Made by a program: the position numbers and the translations under genes
NCBI GenBank assembly: GCA_937891765.1
Contig: CALAGQ010000126.1
Span: 46,566 to 110,565 of the forward strand
DNA length: 64,000 nt
Direction: 5' to 3'
Source: an uncultured Nitrospina sp.
GTDB taxonomy: Bacteria > Nitrospinota > Nitrospinia > Nitrospinales > VA-1
In this document: piece after piece, positions 27,099 through 36,016 of the stretch
Layout: each line of letters opens with the position of its first letter
Numbering within the stretch: the first letter of the stretch is position 1
Notes under the pieces: generated by a model
Database searches by the model: none
The model's input: only the letters and a program-made list of their open reading frames with translations
Told to the model about the DNA's origin: nothing

Positions 27099-27548
27099 TT
27101 AACCACAGCTTACGCTGAGGTTAGTCGTGCCAGTGTTGGTGATTCTAACTTCACCACTGATGTCTCCAATGGAATCACCACGGCTGAAGTTATCTTGCCC
27201 AGTCAGAACAAGTTTCTTATGGCCCATAGAATGTTTGCTTGGCATTTTTGAAACAGCATTACCAGCGGCTCCGCCACCATTATCCTCAAATCCCTGATGC
27301 GAATTCGGGCTCAAGCTTACTGCAACCGTAGTGAAATTTGAAGACTTCCAGATGTTAGCATTTGCAGACCCCAGAGTGTTCATTAACGGACTCTCAGCTT
27401 GCTCTCCACCACCTGTATTTTCTAAAGTGATCGAACTGGCGTTGGTGCATTTGGTCATCTGGCCTGGTTTCAAGTCCGCTGCAAATGCAGAACTGGCGAG
27501 ACAAAAAGAAGCGACAGCAACAAGTAAAACAATAGCGAGTTTTTTCAT
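27099..27548 (-). CDS. Small exported protein of unknown function
   Basis: 149 residues. Residues 1-23 form a textbook signal peptide (MKKLAIVLLVAVASFCLASSAFA). The mature part is rich in Gly, Ser, Asn and Thr with short beta-like stretches (SSITLENTGG, VRITNTGTTNLSVSCG) and two Cys, one at the start of the mature part and one next to last. No family recognised. The composition suggests a beta-rich extracellular or periplasmic protein. It has its own long upstream region and a shared strong terminator. Confidence 0.8.
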   Translation of the reverse strand: MKKLAIVLLVAVASFCLASSAFAADLKPGQMTKCTNASSITLENTGGGEQAESPLMNTLGSANANIWKSSNFTTVAVSLSPNSHQGFEDNGGGAAGNAVSKMPSKHSMGHKKLVLTGQDNFSRGDSIGDISGEVRITNTGTTNLSVSCG

Positions 27549-27980
27549 GGTGATTCTCCCTTACCCTGGTTAACAAACGTTACCTACTAAATATTCTAAA
27601 CGAGGCAAATTCCGAGGAACTAGCCCCCTCCCATTAGAACGATAAAGCAATTTTTCACAGAACGTTTCAGTGCACAAACTTCGCCTGAATTCCAATCAAC
27701 TCAATTGATTTTCGGCACTTCCCCAAAAACCAGCCCGTAGGAAACATCCTACTAAAAATAGCTCGGCCTCAATTTTCTCAAGAGTATACGTATGCTTCAA
27801 AACATGTCAACATTTATTTCCAGCACCTCACAAAATCACTTTAAATACAATATGTTACAATATTATTCCCTACCCCCCTAAAACAGCCAAAGAAATAACC
27901 TCATAATATCCCAAAGAAGACTAAGTATTTATCCTACAACCATAGCAAGCATTAACCTTATATGGGGACGTGTATTTTCT
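27549..27980. other. 432-bp AT-rich intergenic region
   Basis: Upstream of the exported-protein gene and downstream of the UDPGP gene, both on the minus strand. It holds a perfect hairpin GTAGGA-AACA-TCCTAC (27737-27752) and a CTAGCCCCCTCCCATTAG segment (27617-27634) faintly like the ends of the dispersed repeat. The only small open frame I found (27793, 29 codons) has no ribosome site. It probably contains the promoter and a long leader. Confidence 0.4.
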
Positions 27981-29336
27981 TCAGCCTTGCCGGCTCTCAT
28001 CGGCAAGCACCGTACCTGAAGGTAGGGTCAAAGTCTTTTTCAAACCTTGCAAATGAACTTTTCCTTTAAGGCTAGCTGTACCCTCAAACCGAACATCGCC
28101 GCTTATCTTCAATTCCTCCAAATCTGCAAGGTCAGGAATAACGGGGAAACTGTTCTGAAAATTTTCTATATTTTGCAGAAAATCCCCCAACTCTATTATG
28201 GGTAAGGACTTTCGCTTTCTAATCAACTTTCCATCATTCAGGCTGAAAAGGTTGGAACGGACCAACAACAAATCGTCCGTCTTTTTGACAGGCAAAAAAC
28301 GCTCCCGCGAAACAGTGAGACCTACCGCCCCGTCAAAGCATTCCAAGCCAGAACCGATAGCGGTCTCAAGTTGAACAACAGGAGTTTCCTCAACATTTTT
28401 CCGGTTCACCATCACGCTTAATTCCAGAGGGCCCTGTTTCAGTCTGCCGTTCAGAGCCACCAGGTTTATCCAGATATTATTGGTATTAAAAACCTTGAAT
28501 TTTTTCTGATCACAAAACTCGTCAATCTTATCATCGGGAACACGGGCAAGCTCCAGCAGCTTGAGTTTTCCATCCTGTTGATAGAGAGTACCGCCCTTGA
28601 CATCCGCCGGAGTTTTAGCCGTCATTTCCATTAAGAAAGGGATGTTGCATTCATCCATATAATTCAGGATGACAGGATCCACAACTGCGCCGAGGTTATC
28701 GGCATTGGAAATAAAAAGAATCTCCCGGCCCGCATCTATCAGCTTTTGTAAAATTCCCTGTTGCCCAATACATTGATAAAAATCTCCATGCCCGGGAGGG
28801 TAGTAGGCCTGATCCCCCCATTTATCAGGGGTGAGCGGACTCAGACTCTCCGAATGCAGGCGAGGGAATTTGTTTTGTTGAAAGCCTGTTATTTCCGAAG
28901 AAAACTTCAAGGCATTCAAATGGGCCTGGGTTTCCTCATGCGTGTAGAAACTGTTCATCAGGAGCAGAGGAATTTTTTGATCCCATTCCCGATTCAGGCT
29001 CTCAATTTGTTCTACTATCAAATCGAGAAAGGATTTCTTATCCCGCACCTCAATCAGAGACTTTGGTCCCACACAACCCATGCTGGTGCCCATGCCACCA
29101 TTGAGCTTACCCACAACTAGCTTTGACAATTGGCGCGCAGTCTGAGAATGTTCCGGGGAGGATAGACTGGAAAAATCCAGCAGGTTGCTGGAGTCGGGAG
29201 TCACTACGGAGCTCCAGTTCTGAACTTTAGACGGTCCTTGACGGAACCGGGTAATCATTCCCCAATAATTGTCTAATGGAGAACCTTCAAGCAATTGCCC
29301 CAACTCATTCAATAAAGAATCTTCACCGTCTAACAT
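27981..29336 (-). CDS. UTP-glucose-1-phosphate uridylyltransferase, eukaryotic (UDPGP) type
   Basis: 451 residues. The nucleotide-binding motif KLNGGMGTSMGCVGPKSLIE lies near residue 78, with NADNLGAVVDP and FNTNNIWINL further on. A C-terminal left-handed beta-helix-like region (ISGDVRFEGTASLKGKVHL) is typical of UGP2-like UDP-glucose pyrophosphorylases rather than GalU. It makes UDP-glucose from UTP and glucose-1-phosphate for glycan or trehalose/glycogen synthesis. UDP-N-acetylhexosamine pyrophosphorylase is a less likely relative. It is divergent from the paralogue gene at 29415. Confidence 0.88.
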   Translation of the reverse strand: MLDGEDSLLNELGQLLEGSPLDNYWGMITRFRQGPSKVQNWSSVVTPDSSNLLDFSSLSSPEHSQTARQLSKLVVGKLNGGMGTSMGCVGPKSLIEVRDKKSFLDLIVEQIESLNREWDQKIPLLLMNSFYTHEETQAHLNALKFSSEITGFQQNKFPRLHSESLSPLTPDKWGDQAYYPPGHGDFYQCIGQQGILQKLIDAGREILFISNADNLGAVVDPVILNYMDECNIPFLMEMTAKTPADVKGGTLYQQDGKLKLLELARVPDDKIDEFCDQKKFKVFNTNNIWINLVALNGRLKQGPLELSVMVNRKNVEETPVVQLETAIGSGLECFDGAVGLTVSRERFLPVKKTDDLLLVRSNLFSLNDGKLIRKRKSLPIIELGDFLQNIENFQNSFPVIPDLADLEELKISGDVRFEGTASLKGKVHLQGLKKTLTLPSGTVLADESRQG

Positions 29337-29414
29337 ACTGGAATCCTAAATCTGTTTTTTCGTGATAGACTCGCAAGAACTTGCTACTTCTTTTGCGAAT
29401 TGCTTGGCCTGTCC

Positions 29415-30005
29415 ATGCTGGTATTTAAAAAAAATATCTACAAAACCTCCCATCACCCTGAAAATGAGGCCCGGCAAAACCTGGACCCCTGTGCTTTCAT
29501 TTTCAGGTCGCTGACCACCGACCGGGAAATCTTTTACGGACTGCAACAACTCTCCCAAGAAGAAAGCCAGGATCGCTTCAAGACTTTATTCCCCCACGTA
29601 TCCAGATTTGGATCCATTTCGCTCATCAACAACTTCTCCCGGTCACTTCTGGAAGGACTGGTCGATAAAAACCAGTGGTTCTCCATGAATGCCTATCATA
29701 TGACATATCTGTTTGACAGTCTGCATGGCACTTTTGAGGACTACAGCTACTCGGAACCGGAACAAAGGAAAGAACTGTTTCCCGAGCTTCACGGAGAGGC
29801 TATTGACTTTGACCATTTTCTGGAAAATTATTTTTTTGGGACCGCGTTCTTAATGGACGCGGATCGGTTTAACAATATGCCCCCGGAAGAAAAAAAAGAC
29901 CTGAAACTCACCGACTCCTGCCTATTCGGGGTGATCAACAGGCTGATCCCTGCTGAGGAAGAAGTTGTGCTTAAAGCAAGCCTACAAACCCCCTATGCCC
30001 TCTAA
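29415..30005 (+). CDS. Unknown protein, paralogue A
   Basis: 196 residues from the ATG at 29415, chosen because it aligns with the start of paralogue B (MLAFKNNIY / MLVFKKNIY). No known family recognised, and no signal peptide or membrane helix. Features shared with the protein at 30753 are W..MN.YH....D.L near residue 90-105, LPEL.G, YFF...FL.D..FN..PE.K, and LF.V.N.L.P..EE..LK.S...PY at the end. The region reads as a globular, Phe/Tyr-rich cytoplasmic protein. It converges on a glutathione peroxidase gene. Confidence 0.75.
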   Translation: MLVFKKNIYKTSHHPENEARQNLDPCAFIFRSLTTDREIFYGLQQLSQEESQDRFKTLFPHVSRFGSISLINNFSRSLLEGLVDKNQWFSMNAYHMTYLFDSLHGTFEDYSYSEPEQRKELFPELHGEAIDFDHFLENYFFGTAFLMDADRFNNMPPEEKKDLKLTDSCLFGVINRLIPAEEEVVLKASLQTPYAL

Positions 30006-30032
30006 TCAAAAGCCATCTCGATGAGAGATACG

Positions 30033-30614
30033 CTATTTCTCTAACTCCTCTTCCAGTCTCGAAGTTAGAATGTTGGAGTCCGGTTCCACCTCACTCAAAA
30101 AGCTGGCTACGGGTATTCCATTTTTCCCAACTAGAAATTTATGGAAATTCCATTGCGCCTCATTTTTTCCTGGCACCCACTTTCCTTTTAGCCGGTGCAA
30201 CACCCATTTTACCAGTCCAAATGTTTGCGCCCGGAATCCGCCTCCCCCTTGATGTGTCAAACCACAATCATATAAATATCGGTAAAGATCAAGTTTTTGC
30301 GGACCCAGAACAGGCACTTTACTGAAAAGATCAAACGTCACATTAAAATTTTTCTGGCAGAATTGCTTAACCTCCTCATCATCATTTGGCTCTTGCGCAC
30401 CAAAGTCATTAGAGGGGAAGGCCAGAATACTCAATCCCTGATCCCGATATTGCTCATAAAGTTTTTGCAGACCTGAATACTGCGGGGTAAACCCGCAATG
30501 AGAAGCCACGTTGACAATAAGCACAACCCTTCCCCGAAATTTAGAAAGGCTGGATACCTCTCCGTCAATAGATTGAGCCTCGAAATCATAAATATTTTTA
30601 TGCAAAAAATTCAT
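30033..30614 (-). CDS. Glutathione peroxidase family protein (Cys type)
   Basis: 193 residues from the ATG at 30614; a longer TTG-initiated form is less likely. Catalytic Cys40 lies in NVASHCGFTPQY where selenoproteins carry Sec. The LAFPSNDFGAQEP and WNFHKFLV blocks supply the Gln and Trp/Asn of the active site. Cys-type enzymes usually reduce peroxides with thioredoxin rather than glutathione. A 20-residue segment around 110-135 is longer than in short bacterial forms. It is flanked by the two paralogous unknown genes, transcribed towards A and away from B. Confidence 0.93.
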   Translation of the reverse strand: MNFLHKNIYDFEAQSIDGEVSSLSKFRGRVVLIVNVASHCGFTPQYSGLQKLYEQYRDQGLSILAFPSNDFGAQEPNDDEEVKQFCQKNFNVTFDLFSKVPVLGPQKLDLYRYLYDCGLTHQGGGGFRAQTFGLVKWVLHRLKGKWVPGKNEAQWNFHKFLVGKNGIPVASFLSEVEPDSNILTSRLEEELEK

Positions 30615-30752
30615 GTCCAAAAGTTTAGGTCGAAATCGAATTGGGCCCTGCAATTCAGGTATAATAAATGGTGGCGTGAGTCATAGAAATAACGCACCTT
30701 AAAATATAGCAGATTACTAAAAAAACCAAATACCCAATAGCAAATTCGTCAA

Positions 30753-31361
30753 ATGCTTGCATTCAAAAACAATATTTATGACACCTCGTCCCCTGGAAAA
30801 CTAATTTCCTGCCCGGACTCGGACTACAATTCATACTTCGATCCTCGCCATTTTGTTGAAGTGGCACTCAGTCAGGAAGGTGAAGTCTTGTCATTCATTG
30901 AACGCCAACCGCAAATGTACTGGAAGGAAGATTTCATACAGTTTTATCCCCACGCAGGAAGAATTAATTCTCTCCACGCTCTTAAAGAAATCCTGAGAAT
31001 ATTGCAGGTCGGATTAAACGAAACTTCATGCTGGCAGCACATGAATACTTATCACTTTTGTTTTTTGTATGATGTGTTGGTGCGCTTTTCTTTCAACTAC
31101 AACCATGACAGTCTAGAGGAGAAGTCGTCACACCTTCCTGAGTTAAAGGGCAAACCTGTATACCTTGGCAATTTTGTCAGCAACTATTTCTTCAATAAAT
31201 CATTCTTGGTCGATCCCGAGCATTTCAACTCGCTCAAACCGGAAGACAAGGCCAAGTATGACTGCCCCCACCTGTTTAGCGTGCTCAACGGCCTCAGCCC
31301 GACACAGGAAGAAATGGCCCTCAAAGATTCCCGGGATTACCCCTACACCGTTTTTGCTTAA
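30753..31361 (+). CDS. Unknown protein, paralogue B
   Basis: 202 residues, clearly homologous along its whole length to the protein at 29415 (shared ML.FK.NIY.TS start, MN.YH.., LPEL.GK, YFFN..FL.DPEHFN, DCPHLFSVLN.L.P..EE). No known family recognised; no signal peptide or membrane helix. The two copies are separated only by the glutathione peroxidase gene, so they come from a local duplication, perhaps including gene insertion. The divergence is considerable, so the duplication is not recent. Confidence 0.75.
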   Translation: MLAFKNNIYDTSSPGKLISCPDSDYNSYFDPRHFVEVALSQEGEVLSFIERQPQMYWKEDFIQFYPHAGRINSLHALKEILRILQVGLNETSCWQHMNTYHFCFLYDVLVRFSFNYNHDSLEEKSSHLPELKGKPVYLGNFVSNYFFNKSFLVDPEHFNSLKPEDKAKYDCPHLFSVLNGLSPTQEEMALKDSRDYPYTVFA

Positions 31362-31451
31362 ATCAGCACCAATGCTGACTGAATGACATTGCTCTTCAGG
31401 CGTGGTTAGAAAAATAATAGGACAATATATATGGAAGAGCATCATTTGAAG

Positions 31452-31925
31452 CTAGCCATGGAGGCCCTTATGTCTAAAGCAAGTGGTTGTATGGTCATTG
31501 ACCATACCGGTTGCCTGCATGAAGGCATAGCAAATGGTGGAACCTACAAATTTAAAACCGCGCTTTTTTAAATCCTTACTCATCGTATCTGATTCATTGG
31601 TGGTGGCAGGAATTTCTTTCAACGATTTCCAACTATTTTGCAAGGTTTTGCCATCGACAAACCCCCAAATATATTTATCAAAGCTACCAAACTCCTTTTG
31701 TACTTCTAAAAATGCCCTGGCATTGGTGACTGAAGCCGCGACTTTCAAGCGATTTCGCACAATCCCCTCATTTTGCAAGAGCTCCTGCTGTTTGGGGTCA
31801 ACATATTTTGCGATCTTCTTGGGTTCAAAATTGTCATAGGCCTTACGATAATTATCGCGTTTTTTAAGAATGGTCGTCCAACTAAGCCCTGCCTGTGCAC
31901 CTTCTAAAATTATAAATTCAAATAC
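31452..31925 (-). pseudogene. tag: DNA-3-methyladenine glycosylase I remnant, 5' truncated
   Basis: The frame is open from a stop at 31947 down to 31452. From about 31922 it reads FEFIILEGAQAGLSWTTILKK and continues as a good Tag protein to the C-terminal zinc-binding NDHTTTCFRH. The first 40 or so residues, which carry the other zinc ligands and base-binding aromatics, are missing, and no start codon stands in the right place. Instead the sequence joins the start of an unrelated VOC-family gene. Tag removes 3-methyladenine from DNA; this copy should be inactive. Confidence 0.8.
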
Positions 31926-32049
31926 TGATGTAATTTGGCCCCCAATCTACAAATTCCCATTCAAACACCTGATTATAAAATTTTTTTGTTTCGGCATTTT
32001 TAACCATAGGTAATTCAATATAATTTATACTATTGTTTCTATTGCTCAT
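31918..32049 (-). pseudogene. VOC (glyoxalase/bleomycin-resistance) protein remnant, 3' truncated
   Basis: ATG at 32049 with AAGGAAAAG upstream. The first 43 residues (...YIELPMVKNAETKKFYNQVF then EWEFVDWGPNYIS) are a clear VOC-superfamily N-terminus, with the beta strand, helix and W.F..WGPNY strand of the first fold module. The frame then stops at 31918, inside sequence belonging to tag. The rest of the roughly 120-residue protein is absent, consistent with a deletion joining two neighbouring genes. Confidence 0.7.
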
Positions 32050-32143
32050 GATCTTTTCCTTTTCATTTTAAATGGAAAATATAAGCCAATACTAATTTAG
32101 ATAAAAGTTTTTTTATTAGACTTGCAGTATTAGGAGGAATTCG

Positions 32144-33694
32144 TTGCTCCCTGTCGTCACAGCAAAACAAATGCAGGCTATCGATCAGCAAACGATTGAT
32201 GATTTTGCCATTCCCGGCATCACTCTCATGGAAAACGCCGGTATTGGAGTTGTTCAGGAACTGCGAAAGAGTTTTCCCAATCTCTCCAAAAAAAAGATAT
32301 TCATATTTTGCGGCAAGGGCAATAACGGCGGCGATGGTTTTGTCATTGCCCGGCATCTACTCAATCTGGGATCTGAAGTAACCGTCCTGTTGGCCGCAAA
32401 ATTGTCGGAGCTGAAAGGCGGTGCGGAAACCAACGCCAACTCTGTTAAAAGTATGGGGATTCAGGTTGATGAGTTGGATCCAGATAATTTGAACCGCCAC
32501 GATCATAAACTGCGCCATTGCGATATCATCATTGATGCCTTGTTTGGCACCGGATTAAATAAACCAGCATCCGGCTTCATGGAAAAAGTCATCGATAAAA
32601 TCAACCAGTTTGAAAAATTTGTGGTCTCGGTGGATATCAACTCCGGTGTGGATTCCGATAGCGGCCAGTTAATGGGACCGCATGTCAAATCAGACCTGAC
32701 CCTTGCCCTTGCCTACTACAAACAAAGCCATTTGCTCCACCCCTCGGCCGGTGCCATGAAAGAAACCCGGCTCATCGATATTGGGATCCCGGTAAAGGCA
32801 TGTGAAAGTCATAAAATCCAAGTCCACCAGTCGGGAGAAGAGGACATAAAATCCTATTTCCAAAAACGCGACCCCAATTCCCACAAAGGTAATTATGGAC
32901 ATGTCCTGGTGCTGGCCGGGTCGAGAGGCAAAGGCGGTGCTGCAGGGCTGACGGCTCTCGCAGTTCTCCGGGCCGGTGCTGGTTTATGCACCCTTGCACT
33001 TCCCGATTCCAGCCAGAAGATTTTTGAAGTACATCCTATGGAAGTGATGACCGTCCCATTGGCTGAAACCGCCAACGGCACATTGTCCTTGAAGGCAAAA
33101 GAATCCATTCTCGATCTTCTCAAGGGTAAGTCAGCGGTGGCAATAGGCCCGGGGATCTCCACCGATCCGGAAACGGTTGCTTTAATCGGTGAAATCCTTC
33201 CACAGATTCAATGCCCGCTGGTGCTGGATGCGGATGCCCTGAACGCGTTATCGTTGCACAAGGATTGGCTGGAAAAGTTGAAACCCGGAACCGTGCTCAC
33301 CCCGCATCCGAAAGAGATGTCCCGTTTAACCGGAATACCAACAGATGAAATTCAAAAAAATCGTGTTGCCACAGCTTCTAAATTTGCCAGTGATCATTCC
33401 TTAACTCTGGTCTTAAAAGGTTCTCCAAGCCTGATTGCATTGGCCGATGGGTCGATAGTCATCAACCCCACAGGCAATGCCGGAATGGCGACCGGTGGAT
33501 CGGGAGATGTTTTGACAGGAATCATTGCCGGGCTGATGGCTCAGGGTTTGCACTCCTCACAAGCTGCCATTGCGGGAGCCTATATACACGGCGAAGCGGG
33601 GGATGACTTTGCAGAGAATCAAAGCCAATCCACTTTGATCGCAGGAGATTTGTTAAGGTGCTTACCGGAAACACTGAAACGCATACTTCCCTGA
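32144..33694 (+). CDS. nnr: Bifunctional NAD(P)H-hydrate epimerase/dehydratase
   Basis: 516 residues from a TTG at 32144 preceded by a perfect AGGAGG six bases upstream, which decides the start. N-terminal YjeF_N (epimerase) domain to about residue 215 with GKGNNGGDGFVIAR and the NPAD-like DALFGTGL. C-terminal ADP/ATP-dependent dehydratase domain with GNYGHVLVLAGSRGKGGAA and NAGMATGGSGDVLTGIIA. It repairs NADHX/NADPHX formed by heat or enzyme error. tsaE follows directly. Confidence 0.96.
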   Translation: MLPVVTAKQMQAIDQQTIDDFAIPGITLMENAGIGVVQELRKSFPNLSKKKIFIFCGKGNNGGDGFVIARHLLNLGSEVTVLLAAKLSELKGGAETNANSVKSMGIQVDELDPDNLNRHDHKLRHCDIIIDALFGTGLNKPASGFMEKVIDKINQFEKFVVSVDINSGVDSDSGQLMGPHVKSDLTLALAYYKQSHLLHPSAGAMKETRLIDIGIPVKACESHKIQVHQSGEEDIKSYFQKRDPNSHKGNYGHVLVLAGSRGKGGAAGLTALAVLRAGAGLCTLALPDSSQKIFEVHPMEVMTVPLAETANGTLSLKAKESILDLLKGKSAVAIGPGISTDPETVALIGEILPQIQCPLVLDADALNALSLHKDWLEKLKPGTVLTPHPKEMSRLTGIPTDEIQKNRVATASKFASDHSLTLVLKGSPSLIALADGSIVINPTGNAGMATGGSGDVLTGIIAGLMAQGLHSSQAAIAGAYIHGEAGDDFAENQSQSTLIAGDLLRCLPETLKRILP

Positions 33695-33702
33695 TACGAA
33701 AA

Positions 33703-34185
33703 ATGAAAAAAATTTCACACAGTCCTGAAGAAACTCTGCAATTGGGAAAATCTCTCGGCAGTTCGTTGATCGCCGGTGACATCGTTCTTCTATTTGGAGA
33801 TCTCGGCGCTGGCAAAACCCACCTGACTCAGGGAATCTGTTACGGTTTGGAGTTAGACAAAGATTCCTATATTCGCAGTCCAACTTTCACACTGATCAAT
33901 GAATACTCGGGCCGACTTCCTATTTATCATATCGATCTATACCGCATAGAGAATCAGGAAGAAATCTATTCGCTGGGCCTTGAAGAAATTTTATTTAATC
34001 ATGGAGTGACTGTCATTGAGTGGGCGGAAAAATTATGCTCACCCAAAAACCCCGAAAACCTCATGTTGAACATCCAGGATCGAATAGAAATTAATATACA
34101 AATCATCAGCGACTCTGAACGTGAATTCACCTTCAATTCGTTTTTCCCGCAACCCAGAACCCCCCCTGTTTTTACTTTACTTTAA
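33703..34185 (+). CDS. tsaE: tRNA threonylcarbamoyladenosine biosynthesis ATPase TsaE
   Basis: 160 residues from the ATG at 33703, which fits the family start; a GTG at 33658 inside nnr is an alternative. Walker A GDLGAGKTHLTQG, then SPTFTLINEY and the DLYRIE motif, and IEWAEKL as the Walker-B-like element. TsaE works with TsaB and TsaD to make the t6A37 modification of tRNAs. The nnr-tsaE order is common in bacteria. Confidence 0.95.
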   Translation: MKKISHSPEETLQLGKSLGSSLIAGDIVLLFGDLGAGKTHLTQGICYGLELDKDSYIRSPTFTLINEYSGRLPIYHIDLYRIENQEEIYSLGLEEILFNHGVTVIEWAEKLCSPKNPENLMLNIQDRIEINIQIISDSEREFTFNSFFPQPRTPPVFTLL

Positions 34186-34222
34186 GAGTTCCCTATGTCA
34201 TCATTGCCCATATGGTATGCCA

Positions 34223-34250
34223 TTTGCATATCCTTTTAATGTGTTATAAA
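34223..34250 (+). promoter_or_regulatory. Candidate sigma-70 promoter of the lptC operon
   Basis: TTTGCA (34223-34228), 16 bp, TATAAA (34245-34250). It lies in the 77-bp gap before lptC. The predicted start of transcription would leave only a very short leader, so the assignment is tentative. Confidence 0.35.
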
Positions 34251-34262
34251 TTAAACATTTAA

Positions 34263-34688
34263 ATGATTAATACGGTCAGAAGAGCTTTACTATTGGTGGT
34301 CTTCAGCGTGATTGGAGTGGCAGGATTTTACTTTTTCAAAACCCTGGGTACTTCTATCGAAATGGGCAACGTGAAACTCAAGGTGATGGGAAAAGGAGTC
34401 GATGTCGAAATTGAGAACTTCAAGATAACCCACGAAAATAAAGGGGTTAAGGAATGGGAGCTCAAAGCGGATTTAGCGCAAATCGACAATCGGGAAGAAT
34501 TAACAAAGTTACAAAATGTGGAAATGATCCTGCATAAGGGAGAAAACAGACAATACGTCATTTCCGCTGACTCTGGAGTTTATAAAAGCAAAACTAAAGA
34601 TGTAGATCTCGACGGGAATGTAAAGCTGATAGGTCCTGCAGAAGGATTGAAAGAAAGATTGAGCAGCAACCCTGAGAAAAAGAACTGA
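34263..34688 (+). CDS. lptC: LPS transport protein LptC (short form)
   Basis: 141 residues. One N-terminal membrane helix (about residues 5-25) and a periplasmic part with beta-strand motifs EIENFKITHENKGVKEWELKAD and YVISADSGVYKSKTKDVDLDGNV typical of the LptC jelly-roll. The E. coli protein has 191 residues, so several strands are missing. LptC links the LptB2FG extractor to the LptA bridge. It is followed by lptA and lptB at short spacing. Confidence 0.85.
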   Translation: MINTVRRALLLVVFSVIGVAGFYFFKTLGTSIEMGNVKLKVMGKGVDVEIENFKITHENKGVKEWELKADLAQIDNREELTKLQNVEMILHKGENRQYVISADSGVYKSKTKDVDLDGNVKLIGPAEGLKERLSSNPEKKN

Positions 34689-34705
34689 AAACCACATGGA
34701 ACAGC

Positions 34706-35272
34706 ATGAAGAATAAAAATATAGAGACTGGATTTATCATTCTTGTCGCCTGGGTATTAATGGCTGTACCTTGTTTGGCTCAAAACCAGAGCCCGGAAAA
34801 ACCCAAGCAGGACAAAGAACCCCTGGAAGTCACCTCCGACCGAATGCGGTCTGAAGATGGAGGGGTGAAAATTATATTTTCCGGGAATGTTGTGAGTTAC
34901 AAGGGTGACTTAAAAATCACCTCTGACATCCTTGAGGTCTACAATTCCGCAGACAAAAAAGAAACAGATGAGATTGTAGCCATCGGCAATGTTTTTATTA
35001 CCCGGGGGCTAAAAAAAGCTTCTGGAGACAAGGCGATCTATTTTGATAAATTGCAAAAAATCATTTTAACAGGTACTCCCAAGGCCACCGCATGGGAAGA
35101 GGACAATATGATTGAAGGTCGGGAAATGATCTTTCTTTTGGATAAAGACCGGTTTGTGGTCAATGAAAGAGTGCGCATGAAGATCTATCCAAAAGATGAA
35201 GAAGCTAAGAAAACCCCCGAAAAAAAAAAGTCTAAGCTAACCAATAAAAATCAACTTCCCTCTCCCAAATAA
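34706..35272 (+). CDS. lptA: LPS transport periplasmic protein LptA
   Basis: 188 residues. Residues 1-26 form a signal peptide ending PCLAQ. OstA/LptA-type domain: [24 protein letters not shown], then [26 protein letters not shown] and [18 protein letters not shown], which form the beta jelly-roll that passes LPS across the periplasm. The last 25 residues are Lys-rich and disordered. Four bases separate it from lptB. Confidence 0.95.
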   Translation: MKNKNIETGFIILVAWVLMAVPCLAQNQSPEKPKQDKEPLEVTSDRMRSEDGGVKIIFSGNVVSYKGDLKITSDILEVYNSADKKETDEIVAIGNVFITRGLKKASGDKAIYFDKLQKIILTGTPKATAWEEDNMIEGREMIFLLDKDRFVVNERVRMKIYPKDEEAKKTPEKKKSKLTNKNQLPSPK

Positions 35273-35276
35273 AAAA

Positions 35277-35999
35277 GTGGCTGGCCTCAGAACTGAAAAT
35301 CTTGTCAAATCATACCGGACTCGAAAAGTAGTCAAAGGTGTAAGCATTGAAGTCAATCAAGGCGAAATTGTCGGCCTCCTGGGTCCAAATGGCGCCGGTA
35401 AAACCACTACTTTTTACATGGTTGTAGGACTGGCTCGTCCGGATGAAGGTAAAGTTTTATTAAATGATGAGGATGTCACCTGTTTCCCCATGCATCAGCG
35501 CGCTAAAAAAGGGGTGAGCTATTTGCCACAGGAGCCTTCTGTGTTCAGGAAGTTGACGGTGGAAGAGAATATCATCGCGGTACTGGAATCTCAAAAACTC
35601 TCTAGTTTTGACCGCAAAAAAAAGGCGCGTGCGCTGCTTCGGGAACTCAACATCCTCCATATAAAAGACTCCAAAGCTTATTCGCTTTCGGGTGGAGAAC
35701 GAAGACGGGTGGAAATCAGTAGGGCTTTGGCAACATCTCCAGCATTTGTTCTGCTGGACGAACCCTTTGCTGGCATCGATCCTATAGCCGTGGCGGATAT
35801 TCAATCGATAATATCGCAATTAAAAAAAAGGGGCATTGGAGTCTTGATCACCGATCACAATGTGCGGGAAACTTTAAGTATCACCGACCGTGCCTACATT
35901 ATCAACGATGGGGAAATCATCGCATCAGGCAAACCGATGGATGTCGCACAGGACGAAAAAGTGAAACAGATTTATCTGGGAAACCAGTTTTCATTTTGA
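35277..35999 (+). CDS. lptB: LPS export ABC transporter ATP-binding protein LptB
   Basis: 240 residues, GTG start. Walker [13 protein letters not shown], signature [15 protein letters not shown], Walker [14 protein letters not shown] and switch His in [11 protein letters not shown]. ATPase that drives LPS extraction by LptF/LptG; an LptF-type permease is encoded at 62187. It stands in the classic lptA-lptB-rpoN order. Confidence 0.98.
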   Translation: MAGLRTENLVKSYRTRKVVKGVSIEVNQGEIVGLLGPNGAGKTTTFYMVVGLARPDEGKVLLNDEDVTCFPMHQRAKKGVSYLPQEPSVFRKLTVEENIIAVLESQKLSSFDRKKKARALLRELNILHIKDSKAYSLSGGERRRVEISRALATSPAFVLLDEPFAGIDPIAVADIQSIISQLKKRGIGVLITDHNVRETLSITDRAYIINDGEIIASGKPMDVAQDEKVKQIYLGNQFSF

Positions 36000-36016
36000 G
36001 CCGGGAGTAAACATAT

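Noticed and set aside
27793..27882. 29-codon plus-strand frame in the 27.5-28 kb gap
   Set aside because: No ribosome site and low-complexity composition.
30493..30501. Possible selenocysteine in the glutathione peroxidase
   Set aside because: The active-site codon is an ordinary Cys codon, not TGA.
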